Source: Streptomyces agglomeratus
Lineage (GTDB): Bacteria; Actinomycetota; Actinomycetes; Streptomycetales; Streptomycetaceae
Length of the DNA stretch: 64,000 nt
Reading direction: 5' to 3'
Assembly (NCBI RefSeq): GCF_001746415.1
Contig: NZ_MEHJ01000001.1
Location: 5,772,501-5,836,500 of the forward strand
The translations under genes and the position numbers were made by a program. Below are positions 56,262-64,000 of this stretch, in pieces. A model generated the notes under the pieces. The model made no database searches, was not told the origin of the DNA, and was given only the letters and a program-made list of their open reading frames with translations. Within the stretch, counting starts at the first letter, position 1; the number at the start of each line of letters is the position of its first letter.

Positions 56262-57869
56262 TCACCCCCTCCGCAGCAGTCGTGACGCCCCCGCCGCCAC
56301 CGTCGTCGCGAGGATCCACCCGAGCAGGATCAGGCTCGCCGCCGCCCACTGCCAGAGGCCGGCCAGCCGCCAGTAGCCGTCCTGCCCCAGATTGATCACC
56401 GGCAGCAGCAGGTCGAGCGCGTAGAGGGACGCGTTCCAGTCCGGGTGCTGGTCGGGATTGATCGCGGGCGGGTCGAGCTGCGCGAACGCCACCGCGCCGG
56501 CCGCCCACAGCACGGCCATCCACACGGCGGCCCGGCCCGGGCGGTAGCCGTACGCCACCGTCCAGTCCTGGAGGACGCCCCACAGTTTCCCGGCGAGCGG
56601 CAGCGTCTCGCGCCGTCTTCGCTGCTTGGCCAGCAGCACCTCCCGCGCGTCGGCGTCCTCGCCGCAGCTGCGCAGGACGGCCGCGAGCCGCTCGTACGGC
56701 TCCGGGGCGTACTCCGGAGTCGCGGCCGTCACCCACTCCAGCCGCTGCGCGAGCGTGAACAGCCCACGCGGTATGAGGCTCTCGTACGTGAAGCCGTGCA
56801 TCGTCAGGCCGCCGGGCCGCGGCCAGCTGTCCGCCCTGTCCACCAGGTTGCCCACCTTCGCGCCGGACAGCACCACCTTTCCCTCGTCGGGCCGCTCGCA
56901 GAGGAACCGCAGCTCGGGAGCCTGGACCCGGCGCAGCGACAGCTCCTGGCCGAGCGACATCACGAACCGCGCCCCGTCGAAGTCCACCGCGTCGCCGAAG
57001 CGTCCGTCGTCGAGCCGCAGCCCGCCCTCGCACTCGAACCGCTGGACGCGGGTGCCGCGCACCGGGGTGTTCCCTATGCCGTACGGCGGAGTGGTCCCCG
57101 GAGCGGCGCCCCGGGGGCCGATGCCGGCCGGTGTCATGTAGAGCGTGCGCTCGACGGTCAGCTGCGGGGCGTTGAGCGCACGCCGCCCCTCCACGCCGTA
57201 CGGCCTGCGCAACCGGCTGCCGCGGAGGCTCAGCGACACGCCGACCTTCGCGCCGCGCAGGCTGAACTCGCCGTGCGACTCGATCATCTCGGCCTGGAGG
57301 TCCTGGGCCACGCACAGACCGTCGGCCGCGATCGAACGCCCGTTGCGGTCCTGGTGCACGACGATCTGGTTGATGAGCAGATCCGTGCCGATCTGCGCGT
57401 CGGTGAGCCGGATGCCGCCCGGGACGCTGCACCGGGGCAGATGGAGATCGCCCTCGGTGTGCAGCCGGGCGGCCTCCAGCCTGGGAATGGAGCAGCCCAC
57501 CATGCGAAGGGTGGTGAAGTGGCACTCGGGCAGCAGAACCTCCTTCTCGAAGCGGCAGTTGCTCATCTCGACGTACGGCTCGACGCGGCCGCCCGAGAGC
57601 TTGAGCGTGCCGGTGATCTGTACGCCGCTGAGCTTGAGCGCCGCGACCCGCCCGGGCAGCGCGGCCGGTCCACTGAGCAGCAGCAGTGCCACGACGCGCG
57701 CGCGGACGCTGCGCTCCTGGGGCCACGGCCGGGTGGACAACGGGTCGTCCAGGACGGGATTGCGGGTGCGAAGGTCGTAGGTACTGCCGTTGCGGAACGC
57801 CTGCCACATGCCCCTCTCCGGGGCACTGAGCCAGTCGGGCGCTTCGACGTCTTGCTGCGGCTCGGTCAA
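56262..57869 (-). CDS. membrane protein with beta-solenoid (pentapeptide-like) ectodomain
   Basis: 535 aa from TTG 57869, with AAAGGGG 6 bases upstream. Residues ~70-340 repeat short strand-turn units (ALKLSGVQITGTLKLSGGRV, FEKEVLLPECHFTTLRMVGC, LHTEGDLHLPRCSVPGGIRL, SLRGAKVGVSLSLRGSRL), which suggests a right-handed beta-helix. A helical linker with EPYERLAAVLRSCGEDADAREVLLAKQRRR and three hydrophobic helices end the protein. The sidedness of the solenoid is uncertain: no signal peptide, so it may be cytoplasmic and membrane-tethered. Database names such as 'oxidoreductase' would not be supported by any motif. Confidence 0.8.
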   Translation of the reverse strand: MTEPQQDVEAPDWLSAPERGMWQAFRNGSTYDLRTRNPVLDDPLSTRPWPQERSVRARVVALLLLSGPAALPGRVAALKLSGVQITGTLKLSGGRVEPYVEMSNCRFEKEVLLPECHFTTLRMVGCSIPRLEAARLHTEGDLHLPRCSVPGGIRLTDAQIGTDLLINQIVVHQDRNGRSIAADGLCVAQDLQAEMIESHGEFSLRGAKVGVSLSLRGSRLRRPYGVEGRRALNAPQLTVERTLYMTPAGIGPRGAAPGTTPPYGIGNTPVRGTRVQRFECEGGLRLDDGRFGDAVDFDGARFVMSLGQELSLRRVQAPELRFLCERPDEGKVVLSGAKVGNLVDRADSWPRPGGLTMHGFTYESLIPRGLFTLAQRLEWVTAATPEYAPEPYERLAAVLRSCGEDADAREVLLAKQRRRRETLPLAGKLWGVLQDWTVAYGYRPGRAAVWMAVLWAAGAVAFAQLDPPAINPDQHPDWNASLYALDLLLPVINLGQDGYWRLAGLWQWAAASLILLGWILATTVAAGASRLLRRG

Positions 57870-57956
57870 GGCCGCCCCTTTCGCCGATTCGTACAGCCGT
57901 TCTTCCCTCTGGGTGACGGGCTGAACGCTAGTGGTGACGAAAGACTCCTGGGGCGT

Positions 57957-57973
57957 GTATCAGCCAGTGATAC
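57957..57973. promoter_or_regulatory. GTATCA-N5-TGATAC palindrome before hisD
   Basis: Perfect 6-bp arms (57957-57962, 57968-57973), 41 bases upstream of the hisD GTG in the 145-base gap. A candidate operator for the his operon; no T-box or leader peptide with His codons is seen. Confidence 0.45.
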
Positions 57974-58014
57974 GGAGGCTCGGCCGCCGGACGCGGTCTG
58001 AGAGAATTGGCAGC

Positions 58015-59337
58015 GTGATCTCTCGAATCGATCTGCGCGGCGACGCCCTCCCCGAGGGCGCCGACCTGCGCGACCTGCTGCCCCGTGCCGACTTCGACGT
58101 ACAGGCCGCCCTGGACAAGGTGCGGCCCATCTGCGAGGACGTGCACCATCGGGGAACGGCGGCGCTGATCGAGTACGCGGAGAAGTTCGACGGCGTGAAA
58201 CTGGAGCGCGTACGCGTGCCCGCCGAAGCGCTGAGCACCGCCCTCGAAGGGCTCGACCCCAAGGTCAGAGCCGCGCTGGAGGAGTCGATCCGGCGCGCCC
58301 GCATCGTCCACCGCGAGCAGCGCCGCGGCGAGCACACCACCCAGGTCGTGCCCGGCGGCACGGTCACCGAGCGCTGGGTGCCGGTCGGACGCGTGGGCCT
58401 GTACGCGCCCGGCGGCCGGTCTGTCTACCCCTCCTCCGTGATCATGAACGTGGTCCCGGCGCAGGAGGCCGGCGTCGAGTCCATCGCGCTCGCGTCCCCC
58501 GCCCAGAAGGAGTTCGGCGGCCTGCCGCACCCGACGATCCTCGCGGCCTGCGCGCTGCTCGGCATCGACGAGGTGTACGCCGCGGGCGGCGCCACGGCCG
58601 TTGCGATGTTCGCGTACGGAACCGACGAGTGCGCGCCCGTCAACATGGTCACCGGCCCCGGCAACATCTGGGTCGCCGCCGCGAAGCGCTACTTCACGGG
58701 CCTCATCGGCATCGACACCGAGGCCGGCCCGACCGAGATCGCGGTCCTCGCCGACGAGACGGCCGACCCGGTGCACGTCGCCGCCGACCTGATCAGCCAG
58801 GCCGAGCACGACCCGCTGGCCGCCGCGGTCCTGGTGACCGACTCCGAGGACCTCGCGGACGCGGTCACCAAGGAGCTGGAGCCGCAGGTCGCGGCCACGA
58901 AGCACCGCGACGACCGGATCCTCCCTGCGCTTGCCGGCAAGCAGTCCTCGATCGTCCTGGTCGACTCCTTGGAGGAGGGCCTCAAGGTCGTCGACGCGTA
59001 CGGCGCCGAACACCTGGAGATCCAGACCGCCGACGCCGCGGCGCTCGCCCGGCGGGTGCGCAACGCCGGCGCGATCTTCGTCGGCCCGTACGCCCCCGTC
59101 TCCCTCGGGGACTACTGCGCCGGCTCCAACCACGTCCTGCCCACCGGCGGCTGCGCCTGCCACTCGTCGGGCCTGTCGGTCCAGTCCTTCCTGCGCGGCA
59201 TCCACATCGTCGACTACACCCGCGACGCCCTCGCCGAAGTCACCCACCACGTGGTGACGCTGGCCGAGGCGGAGGACCTGCCGGCGCACGGCGCCGCCCT
59301 GAAGGCCCGGTTCGGATGGAAGGTGCCGACGGAATGA
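58015..59337 (+). CDS. hisD: histidinol dehydrogenase HisD
   Basis: 440 aa from GTG 58015, first gene of the his operon. Blocks: [47 protein letters not shown] with the zinc/catalytic His-Glu set, YGAEHLEI and SNHVLPTGG. It performs the last two NAD-dependent oxidations, L-histidinol to L-histidine. No strong SD (GAGAG). Stop overlaps the hisC start. Confidence 0.97.
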   Translation: MISRIDLRGDALPEGADLRDLLPRADFDVQAALDKVRPICEDVHHRGTAALIEYAEKFDGVKLERVRVPAEALSTALEGLDPKVRAALEESIRRARIVHREQRRGEHTTQVVPGGTVTERWVPVGRVGLYAPGGRSVYPSSVIMNVVPAQEAGVESIALASPAQKEFGGLPHPTILAACALLGIDEVYAAGGATAVAMFAYGTDECAPVNMVTGPGNIWVAAAKRYFTGLIGIDTEAGPTEIAVLADETADPVHVAADLISQAEHDPLAAAVLVTDSEDLADAVTKELEPQVAATKHRDDRILPALAGKQSSIVLVDSLEEGLKVVDAYGAEHLEIQTADAAALARRVRNAGAIFVGPYAPVSLGDYCAGSNHVLPTGGCACHSSGLSVQSFLRGIHIVDYTRDALAEVTHHVVTLAEAEDLPAHGAALKARFGWKVPTE

Positions 59338-60458
59338 CCCGCAGCATCCGGATCGACGATCTCCCCGTCCGCGACGAGCTGCGCGGCAAGTCCCCCTACG
59401 GCGCGCCCCAGCTCGACGTGCCCGTACGCCTCAACACCAACGAGAACCCGTACCCGCTGCCCGAGGCGCTCGTCGAGCGCATCGCCGAGCGGGTACGCGA
59501 CGCCGCCCGCGAGCTCAACCGCTACCCGGACCGGGACGCCGTCGAGCTGCGCACCGAGCTGGCCCGCTACCTCACCCGCACCGCCGGGTACGAGGTGTCC
59601 ATGGCCAACGTCTGGGCGGCCAACGGCTCCAACGAGGTCATCCAGCAGCTGCTCCAGACCTTCGGCGGCCCCGGCCGCACCGCGATCGGCTTCGAGCCGT
59701 CGTACTCGATGCACGGCCTCATCTCGCGCGGCACCGGCACCGGCTGGATCTCCGGGCCGCGCAACGACGACTTCACCATCGACCTCGCGGCGGCCCGGAA
59801 GTCCATCGCCGAGAACCGGCCGGACGTCGTCTTCATCACCTCCCCCAACAACCCCACGGGCACGGCCGTCGGAGCCGACACCGTCCTCGCGCTGTACGAC
59901 GCGGCCCAGGAGGCCAAGCCGTCACTCGTCGTCGTGGACGAGGCGTACGGCGAATTCAGCCACCACCCGTCCCTGCTGCCGCTCATCGAGGGCCGGCCGA
60001 ACATGGTGCTCTCCCGCACGATGTCCAAGGCGTTCGGCGCCGCCGGCCTGCGCCTGGGGTACCTCGCGGCCGACCCCGCCGTGGTCGACGCCGTACAGCT
60101 GGTGCGCCTGCCGTACCACCTGTCGTCCGTCACCCAGGCCACCGCGCTCGCCGCGCTGGAGCACACCGATACGCTGCTGGGGTACGTCGAGCAGCTCAAG
60201 GCCGAGCGGGACCGCCTGGTCACCGAGCTGCGCGCCATCGGATACGAGGTCACGGACTCGGACGCGAACTTCGTCCAGTTCGGTCGGTTCGACGGCGCGG
60301 CAGGCTCCCACGAGGCGTGGCAGCGGATCCTCGACCAGGGCGTCCTGGTCCGTGACAACGGCGTACCGGGCTGGCTGCGGGTCACCGCCGGCACCCCCGA
60401 AGAGAACGACGCGTTCCTCGATGCGGTACGCGCACTGAAGAAGGAGCACAGCTCATGA
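59334..60458 (+). CDS. hisC: histidinol-phosphate aminotransferase HisC
   Basis: 374 aa; ATG 59334 overlaps the hisD stop as ATGA. PLP fold type [51 protein letters not shown], and [17 protein letters not shown] with the PLP lysine. It converts imidazole-acetol phosphate to histidinol phosphate using Glu. Confidence 0.96.
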   Translation: MTRSIRIDDLPVRDELRGKSPYGAPQLDVPVRLNTNENPYPLPEALVERIAERVRDAARELNRYPDRDAVELRTELARYLTRTAGYEVSMANVWAANGSNEVIQQLLQTFGGPGRTAIGFEPSYSMHGLISRGTGTGWISGPRNDDFTIDLAAARKSIAENRPDVVFITSPNNPTGTAVGADTVLALYDAAQEAKPSLVVVDEAYGEFSHHPSLLPLIEGRPNMVLSRTMSKAFGAAGLRLGYLAADPAVVDAVQLVRLPYHLSSVTQATALAALEHTDTLLGYVEQLKAERDRLVTELRAIGYEVTDSDANFVQFGRFDGAAGSHEAWQRILDQGVLVRDNGVPGWLRVTAGTPEENDAFLDAVRALKKEHSS

Positions 60459-61048
60459 GTCGCGTAGGACGCGTCGAGCGCACGACCAAGGAGACCTCGG
60501 TCCTCGTCGAGATAGACCTCGACGGCACCGGCAAGGTCGATGTGTCGACAGGCGTCGGCTTCTACGACCACATGCTCGACCAGCTCGGCCGCCACGGCCT
60601 CTTCGACCTCACCGTGAAGACCGACGGCGACCTGCACATCGACTCCCACCACACGATCGAGGACACCGCTCTCGCGCTCGGCGCCGCCTTCAAGCAGGCC
60701 CTCGGCGACAAGGTCGGCATCTACCGCTTCGGCAACTGCACGGTCCCGCTGGACGAGTCGCTCGCCCAGGTCACCGTCGACCTCTCCGGCCGCCCCTACC
60801 TCGTGCACACCGAGCCCGAGAAGATGGCGCCGATGATCGGCGAGTACGACACGACGATGACCCGGCACATCCTGGAGTCCTTCGTCGCGCAGGCCCAGAT
60901 CGCCCTGCACGTGCACGTCCCGTACGGGCGCAACGCGCACCACATCGTGGAGTGCCAGTTCAAGGCCCTGGCCCGTGCCCTGCGGTACGCGTCCGAGCAC
61001 GACCCGCGCGCGGCCGGCATCCTCCCCTCGACCAAGGGCGCACTGTGA
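60455..61048 (+). CDS. hisB: imidazoleglycerol-phosphate dehydratase HisB
   Basis: 197 aa; ATG 60455 overlaps hisC. Monofunctional [40 protein letters not shown] and [16 protein letters not shown] hold the duplicated metal-binding His clusters. The histidinol-phosphatase half of the enterobacterial HisB is absent, as in other actinobacteria; no phosphatase gene (hisN) is in this operon. Confidence 0.97.
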   Translation: MSRVGRVERTTKETSVLVEIDLDGTGKVDVSTGVGFYDHMLDQLGRHGLFDLTVKTDGDLHIDSHHTIEDTALALGAAFKQALGDKVGIYRFGNCTVPLDESLAQVTVDLSGRPYLVHTEPEKMAPMIGEYDTTMTRHILESFVAQAQIALHVHVPYGRNAHHIVECQFKALARALRYASEHDPRAAGILPSTKGAL

Positions 61049-61212
61049 CGGGCCTGTCCACCATCCTCATCGTCGTCGGGCTCTTCCTCCTCGGCGGCGT
61101 GTACTCCTTCTGGAAGCAGCAGCTGCCCAAGGGCGTGATCGTGCTTCTGGGCATCGGCGCCGTGATGTGCCTGGTCGCCGGTGTCATGCGAATCCAAGGA
61201 ATCTGGGAATGA
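61045..61212 (+). CDS. 55-aa two-helix membrane protein inside the his operon
   Basis: GTG 61045 overlaps the hisB stop and its TGA overlaps the hisH ATG, so it is embedded and coupled on both sides. Two hydrophobic helices ([17 protein letters not shown] and [18 protein letters not shown]) joined by a KQQLPK turn. No known function; the tight packing argues for a real gene. Confidence 0.82.
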   Translation: MTGLSTILIVVGLFLLGGVYSFWKQQLPKGVIVLLGIGAVMCLVAGVMRIQGIWE

Positions 61213-61853
61213 GCGACGCGAGCAAGAAGGTCGTCGTCTTCGACTACGGCTTCGGGAACGTCCGGTCCGCCGAGCGGGCCCTCGCCCACGTCGGCGCGGA
61301 CGTCGAGATCACCCGCGACTTCGACAAGGCCATGAACGCCGACGGACTGCTCGTCCCCGGCGTCGGGGCCTTCTCCGCCTGCATGAAGGGGCTGCGCGAG
61401 GCGCGCGGCGACTGGATCGTCGGCCGCAGGCTGTCCGGCGGCCGCCCGGTCATGGGCATCTGCGTCGGCATGCAGATCCTCTTCGAGCGCGGCATCGAGC
61501 ACGGCGTGGAGACCGAGGGTCTCGACGAATGGCCCGGCACGGTCGGCCCCCTCCAGGCGCCGGTCGTCCCGCACATGGGCTGGAACACGGTCGACGCACC
61601 CGCGGACAGCGAGCTGTTCGCCGGCCTCGACGCCGAAGCGCGCTACTACTTCGTGCACTCGTACGCCGTGCACGACTGGAGCCTGGAAGTCACCAACGCC
61701 AAGATCCGTGCGCCCAAGGTCACCTGGAGCACGCACGGCGAGCCCTTCGTGGCGGCCGTCGAGAACGGCGCGCTGTGGGCCACCCAGTTCCACCCCGAGA
61801 AGTCCGGCGACGCCGGCGCCCAGCTGCTGACCAACTGGATCGGAACCCTCTGA
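61209..61853 (+). CDS. hisH: imidazole glycerol phosphate synthase glutaminase subunit HisH
   Basis: 214 aa; ATG 61209 overlaps the small membrane protein's stop. Triad class I amidotransferase: nucleophile Cys in MGICVGMQ, and His/Glu in FHPEKSG. The start [13 protein letters not shown] and oxyanion strand LVPGVGAF are typical. It supplies ammonia to HisF. Confidence 0.97.
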   Translation: MSDASKKVVVFDYGFGNVRSAERALAHVGADVEITRDFDKAMNADGLLVPGVGAFSACMKGLREARGDWIVGRRLSGGRPVMGICVGMQILFERGIEHGVETEGLDEWPGTVGPLQAPVVPHMGWNTVDAPADSELFAGLDAEARYYFVHSYAVHDWSLEVTNAKIRAPKVTWSTHGEPFVAAVENGALWATQFHPEKSGDAGAQLLTNWIGTL

Positions 61854-62593
61854 TGTCCTCCGCGAACACCGCGAAGCTCGAACTCCTCCCCGCCGTCGAC
61901 GTCCGCGACGGCCAGGCCGTACGCCTCGTCCATGGCGAGTCCGGCTCCGAGACGTCGTACGGCGACCCCCTCCAGGCCGCCCTCGCCTGGCAGCAGGCGG
62001 GCGCCGAGTGGCTCCACCTCGTCGACCTCGACGCGGCGTTCGGCACCGGTGACAACCGGGAGCGCATCGCCGAGGTCGCCCGCTCGATGGACATCAAGGT
62101 CGAACTGTCCGGCGGCATCCGCGACGACGCCTCGCTCGCCGCGGCGCTCGCCACCGGCTGCAAGCGCGTCAACCTCGGCACGGCCGCGCTGGAGACCCCC
62201 GAGTGGGTCGCCAAGGTCATCGCGGAGTACGGCGACAAGATCGCCGTCGGCCTCGACGTACGCGGCACGACCCTGCGCGGACGCGGCTGGACCCGCGACG
62301 GCGGCGACCTCTACGAGACGCTGGCGCGCCTCGACTCCGAGGGCTGCGCGCGGTACGTCGTCACCGACATCGCCAAGGACGGCACGCTCCAGGGCCCCAA
62401 CCTGGAGCTCCTGAAGAACGTCTGCGCCGTGACCGACAAGCCCGTCGTCGCCTCCGGCGGCGTCTCCTCGCTGGACGACCTGCGCGCGATCGCGTCGCTC
62501 GTCCCCGAGGGCGTGGAGGGCGCGATCGTCGGAAAGGCGCTGTACGCGAAGGCGTTCACGCTCGAAGAGGCGCTGGCGGCGGTGTCCGGATGA
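61853..62593 (+). CDS. priA: PriA: bifunctional phosphoribosyl isomerase (HisA/TrpF)
   Basis: 246 aa; ATG 61853 shares one base with the hisH stop (TGATG). (beta/alpha)8 barrel: [15 protein letters not shown] with the first catalytic Asp, [31 protein letters not shown] and [18 protein letters not shown]. The actinobacterial enzyme isomerizes both ProFAR (His pathway) and PRA (Trp pathway), first shown in S. coelicolor; loop sequence fits that type rather than plain HisA, but dual activity is inferred. Confidence 0.95.
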   Translation: MSSANTAKLELLPAVDVRDGQAVRLVHGESGSETSYGDPLQAALAWQQAGAEWLHLVDLDAAFGTGDNRERIAEVARSMDIKVELSGGIRDDASLAAALATGCKRVNLGTAALETPEWVAKVIAEYGDKIAVGLDVRGTTLRGRGWTRDGGDLYETLARLDSEGCARYVVTDIAKDGTLQGPNLELLKNVCAVTDKPVVASGGVSSLDDLRAIASLVPEGVEGAIVGKALYAKAFTLEEALAAVSG

Positions 62594-63021
62594 CGGTCTC
62601 CTCTTCCGGTTCGGTACGCAAGGTGACGACCGGCGCCCCGTGGGAGGAGCAGTTCGGCTACTCCCGCGCCGTGGAGCTGCCGAACGGGCTGGTCCTGGTG
62701 TCCGGCTGCACGTCGGTCGTGGACGGCGTCATCGACGCCGGTACGCCGTACCAGCAGACCGTCACCGCCTTCGGGGTCGCCTTCGGCGCGCTGGAGCAGC
62801 TCGGCCTCGGGCGCGAGGACGTCGTACGCACCCGCATGTACATCACGCACGCCCGGGACGTCGACGACGTGGGCCGCGCGCACAAGGAACTGTTCGACGA
62901 CGTGCGCCCGGCGGCGTCCATGATCATCGTCTCCGGATTCGTGGACCCGAGCCTGGTCGTCGAGATCGAGGTAGAGGCGTACCGGGGCGACCGGGCGGAC
63001 CGAGGAGACCAGGAGTCATGA
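62590..63021 (+). CDS. RidA-family enamine/imine deaminase-like protein
   Basis: 143 aa; ATG 62590 overlaps priA and the stop overlaps hisF. RidA/YjgF fold: [31 protein letters not shown] with the substrate-carboxylate Arg, and [23 protein letters not shown]. RidA proteins hydrolyse reactive enamines released by PLP enzymes; this one is fused into the his operon and may protect HisC or another step. The exact substrate is unknown. Confidence 0.93.
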   Translation: MTVSSSGSVRKVTTGAPWEEQFGYSRAVELPNGLVLVSGCTSVVDGVIDAGTPYQQTVTAFGVAFGALEQLGLGREDVVRTRMYITHARDVDDVGRAHKELFDDVRPAASMIIVSGFVDPSLVVEIEVEAYRGDRADRGDQES

Positions 63022-63773
63022 CCCTCGCGGTACGAGTGATCCCCTGCCTGGACGTCGACAACGGCCGGGTCGTCAAGGGCGTCAACTTCCAGAACCTGCG
63101 CGACGCCGGCGACCCCGTCGAGATGGCGAAGCTGTACGACGCGGAGGGTGCCGACGAGCTGACGTTCCTCGACATCACCGCGTCCTCCGGCAACCGGGAG
63201 ACGACGTACGACGTGGTGCGCCGCACCGCCGAGCAGGTCTTCATCCCGCTCACGGTCGGCGGCGGCGTACGCACCACCGAGGACGTCGACAAGCTGCTGC
63301 GGGCCGGCGCGGACAAGGTCGGTGTCAACACCGCCGCCATCGCCCGCCCCGACCTGATCCGCGAGATCGCGGAGCGCTTCGGACGCCAGGTCCTCGTCCT
63401 GTCGGTCGACGCCCGCCGTACGGACTCGGGTTCCTTCGAGGTCACCACGCACGGCGGCCGCAAGTCCGCAGGCATCGACGCGGTCGAGTGGGCGCACCGG
63501 GCGGCGGAGCTGGGCGCGGGCGAGATCCTGCTCAACTCGATGGACGCGGACGGTACGAAGGACGGCTACGACACCGAGATGATCGCGGCGGTGCGCAAGC
63601 ACGTCACGGTCCCGGTGATCGCCTCCGGCGGCGCGGGCAGGCTGGCCCACTTCCCGCCGGCGATCGCGGCAGGGGCGGACGCGGTCCTCGCGGCGTCCGT
63701 GTTCCACTTCGGCGACCTGCGCATCTCCCAGGTCAAGGACGCCCTGCGCGAAGCGGGCCACCCGGTCCGCTAG
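63018..63773 (+). CDS. hisF: imidazole glycerol phosphate synthase cyclase subunit HisF
   Basis: 251 aa; ATG 63018 overlaps the ridA-like stop. Barrel blocks: [18 protein letters not shown] (first catalytic Asp), [44 protein letters not shown] with the second Asp, and IASGGAG. It condenses PRFAR with HisH-derived ammonia to imidazole glycerol phosphate and AICAR. Last gene of the coupled run; hairpin follows. Confidence 0.97.
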   Translation: MTLAVRVIPCLDVDNGRVVKGVNFQNLRDAGDPVEMAKLYDAEGADELTFLDITASSGNRETTYDVVRRTAEQVFIPLTVGGGVRTTEDVDKLLRAGADKVGVNTAAIARPDLIREIAERFGRQVLVLSVDARRTDSGSFEVTTHGGRKSAGIDAVEWAHRAAELGAGEILLNSMDADGTKDGYDTEMIAAVRKHVTVPVIASGGAGRLAHFPPAIAAGADAVLAASVFHFGDLRISQVKDALREAGHPVR

Positions 63774-63775
63774 AC

Positions 63776-63812
63776 GCGACGCGCTGCGCCCTGCGGGGCG
63801 CAGCGGCGTCGC
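63776..63812. terminator. his operon terminator hairpin
   Basis: Left arm 63776-63790, right arm 63797-63812 with one bulged base (63805) and a 6-base loop, 3 bases after the hisF stop. It can also serve the convergent gene. Confidence 0.75.
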
Positions 63813-63816
63813 GCTA

Positions 63817-64000
63817 CTACATCGCGATGCCGAGCTGCGCCTCGCGCAGGCGCTCGACGGCGTCCTTGTCGCCCGCCGTCTCGACCCGCGCCACCTCCTG
63901 CCGGCCGAAGGCGAACAGCACCAGCTCGCCCGGCTCGCCCGTGACCGTCACCACCGGCGTCCCGCGACGGGCCACCGCCGTCTGGCCGTCCGGCCGACGC
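63817..64000 (-). CDS. TIGR03085-type metal-binding protein, C-terminal part (5' end outside window)
   Basis: Reading the minus strand in from the window edge gives about 60 residues ending at TAG 63819-63817: VVTVTGEPGELVLFAFGRQ, EVARVETAGDKDAVERLREA and a final QLGIAM. This matches how I remember the end of the TIGR03085/DinB-like (mycothiol-dependent maleylpyruvate isomerase-like) proteins found downstream of hisF in streptomycetes. The metal site would lie outside the window. Convergent with hisF. Confidence 0.7.
   Translation of the reverse strand, partial: RRPDGQTAVARRGTPVVTVTGEPGELVLFAFGRQEVARVETAGDKDAVERLREAQLGIAM

Noticed and set aside
58629..59333. Upstream extension of hisC inside hisD
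   Set aside because: Arg/Ala/Pro-rich shadow of hisD; ATG 59334 forms the normal ATGA overlap.
1..64000. Insertion sequences, prophage, tRNA or rRNA genes
   Set aside because: No transposase or integrase motifs, terminal repeats or tRNA-like cloverleaf segments were recognised; the whole window reads as core chromosome.

Overview
The window is about 64 kb of very GC-rich DNA with dense, mostly GTG/ATG-started genes and many 4-base ATGA/GTGA overlaps. Gene content and order point to a Streptomyces chromosome core: a division and cell-wall (dcw) cluster with sepF and divIVA but no ftsA, a type 2 ileS behind a T-box leader, lspA and an rluD-like gene, dnaE, and a his operon with priA and a ridA-like gene. 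From memory the order matches the S. coelicolor SCO2047-SCO2100 neighbourhood, read in the opposite direction; I could not run a comparison. I see no insertion sequence, prophage, CRISPR array, tRNA or rRNA.

Layout. 1-7.7 kb: the end of a HEPN-like gene, a methyltransferase and a DUF3040 membrane protein on the plus strand. Facing them on the minus strand is the operon MoxR ATPase / DUF58 / TgpA-type transglutaminase, followed upstream by a beta-carbonic anhydrase. 8.1-26.2 kb: the dcw cluster rsmH-ftsL-ftsI-murE-murF-mraY-murD-ftsW-murG-ftsQ-ftsZ-pgeF-yggS-sepF-yggT-divIVA, ending in a strong terminator. 26.3-29.8 kb: ileS (minus) with its T-box leader. 30-33.1 kb: a TraR/DksA-like protein, lspA, an RluA-family pseudouridine synthase and a GNAT enzyme. 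33.1-45.3 kb: physiological and secreted functions, namely a GH5 glycosidase, a CPA1 antiporter, an MscS channel, a dienelactone-hydrolase-like protein, a membrane Ser/Thr kinase, an M43 metalloprotease, PhoD phosphatase, a DsbA-like protein, an orphan membrane protein and a DUF2252 protein. 45.4-57.9 kb: dnaE, a 59-aa basic protein, a NYN-domain protein, an ABC exporter, DUF2567, YbaK, a LON-domain protein, an alpha-helical orphan and a beta-solenoid membrane protein. 58-63.8 kb: hisD-hisC-hisB-(55-aa membrane protein)-hisH-priA-ridA-like-hisF. The window ends inside a convergent TIGR03085-type gene.

How the genes work together. The dcw genes make lipid II (murE, murF, mraY, murD, murG), assemble and anchor the Z ring (ftsZ, sepF, yggT), build septal peptidoglycan (ftsL, ftsQ, ftsW, ftsI) and mark the growing hyphal tip (divIVA). 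The his genes are translationally coupled from hisD to hisF. Both are housekeeping systems.

I did not find a clearly new multi-gene system. The observations most worth following up are: the complete-looking translational T-box and a 24-bp palindrome in front of ileS; a membrane kinase whose outer domain looks SPOR-like rather than PASTA; a TraR/DksA-like protein with a histone-H1-like tail and a lost fourth zinc ligand; a membrane-tethered beta-solenoid protein; the palindromes in the ftsZ leader; and the Gln/Gly/Met repeat inside DivIVA. Product calls rest on motifs and family knowledge, not on searches.
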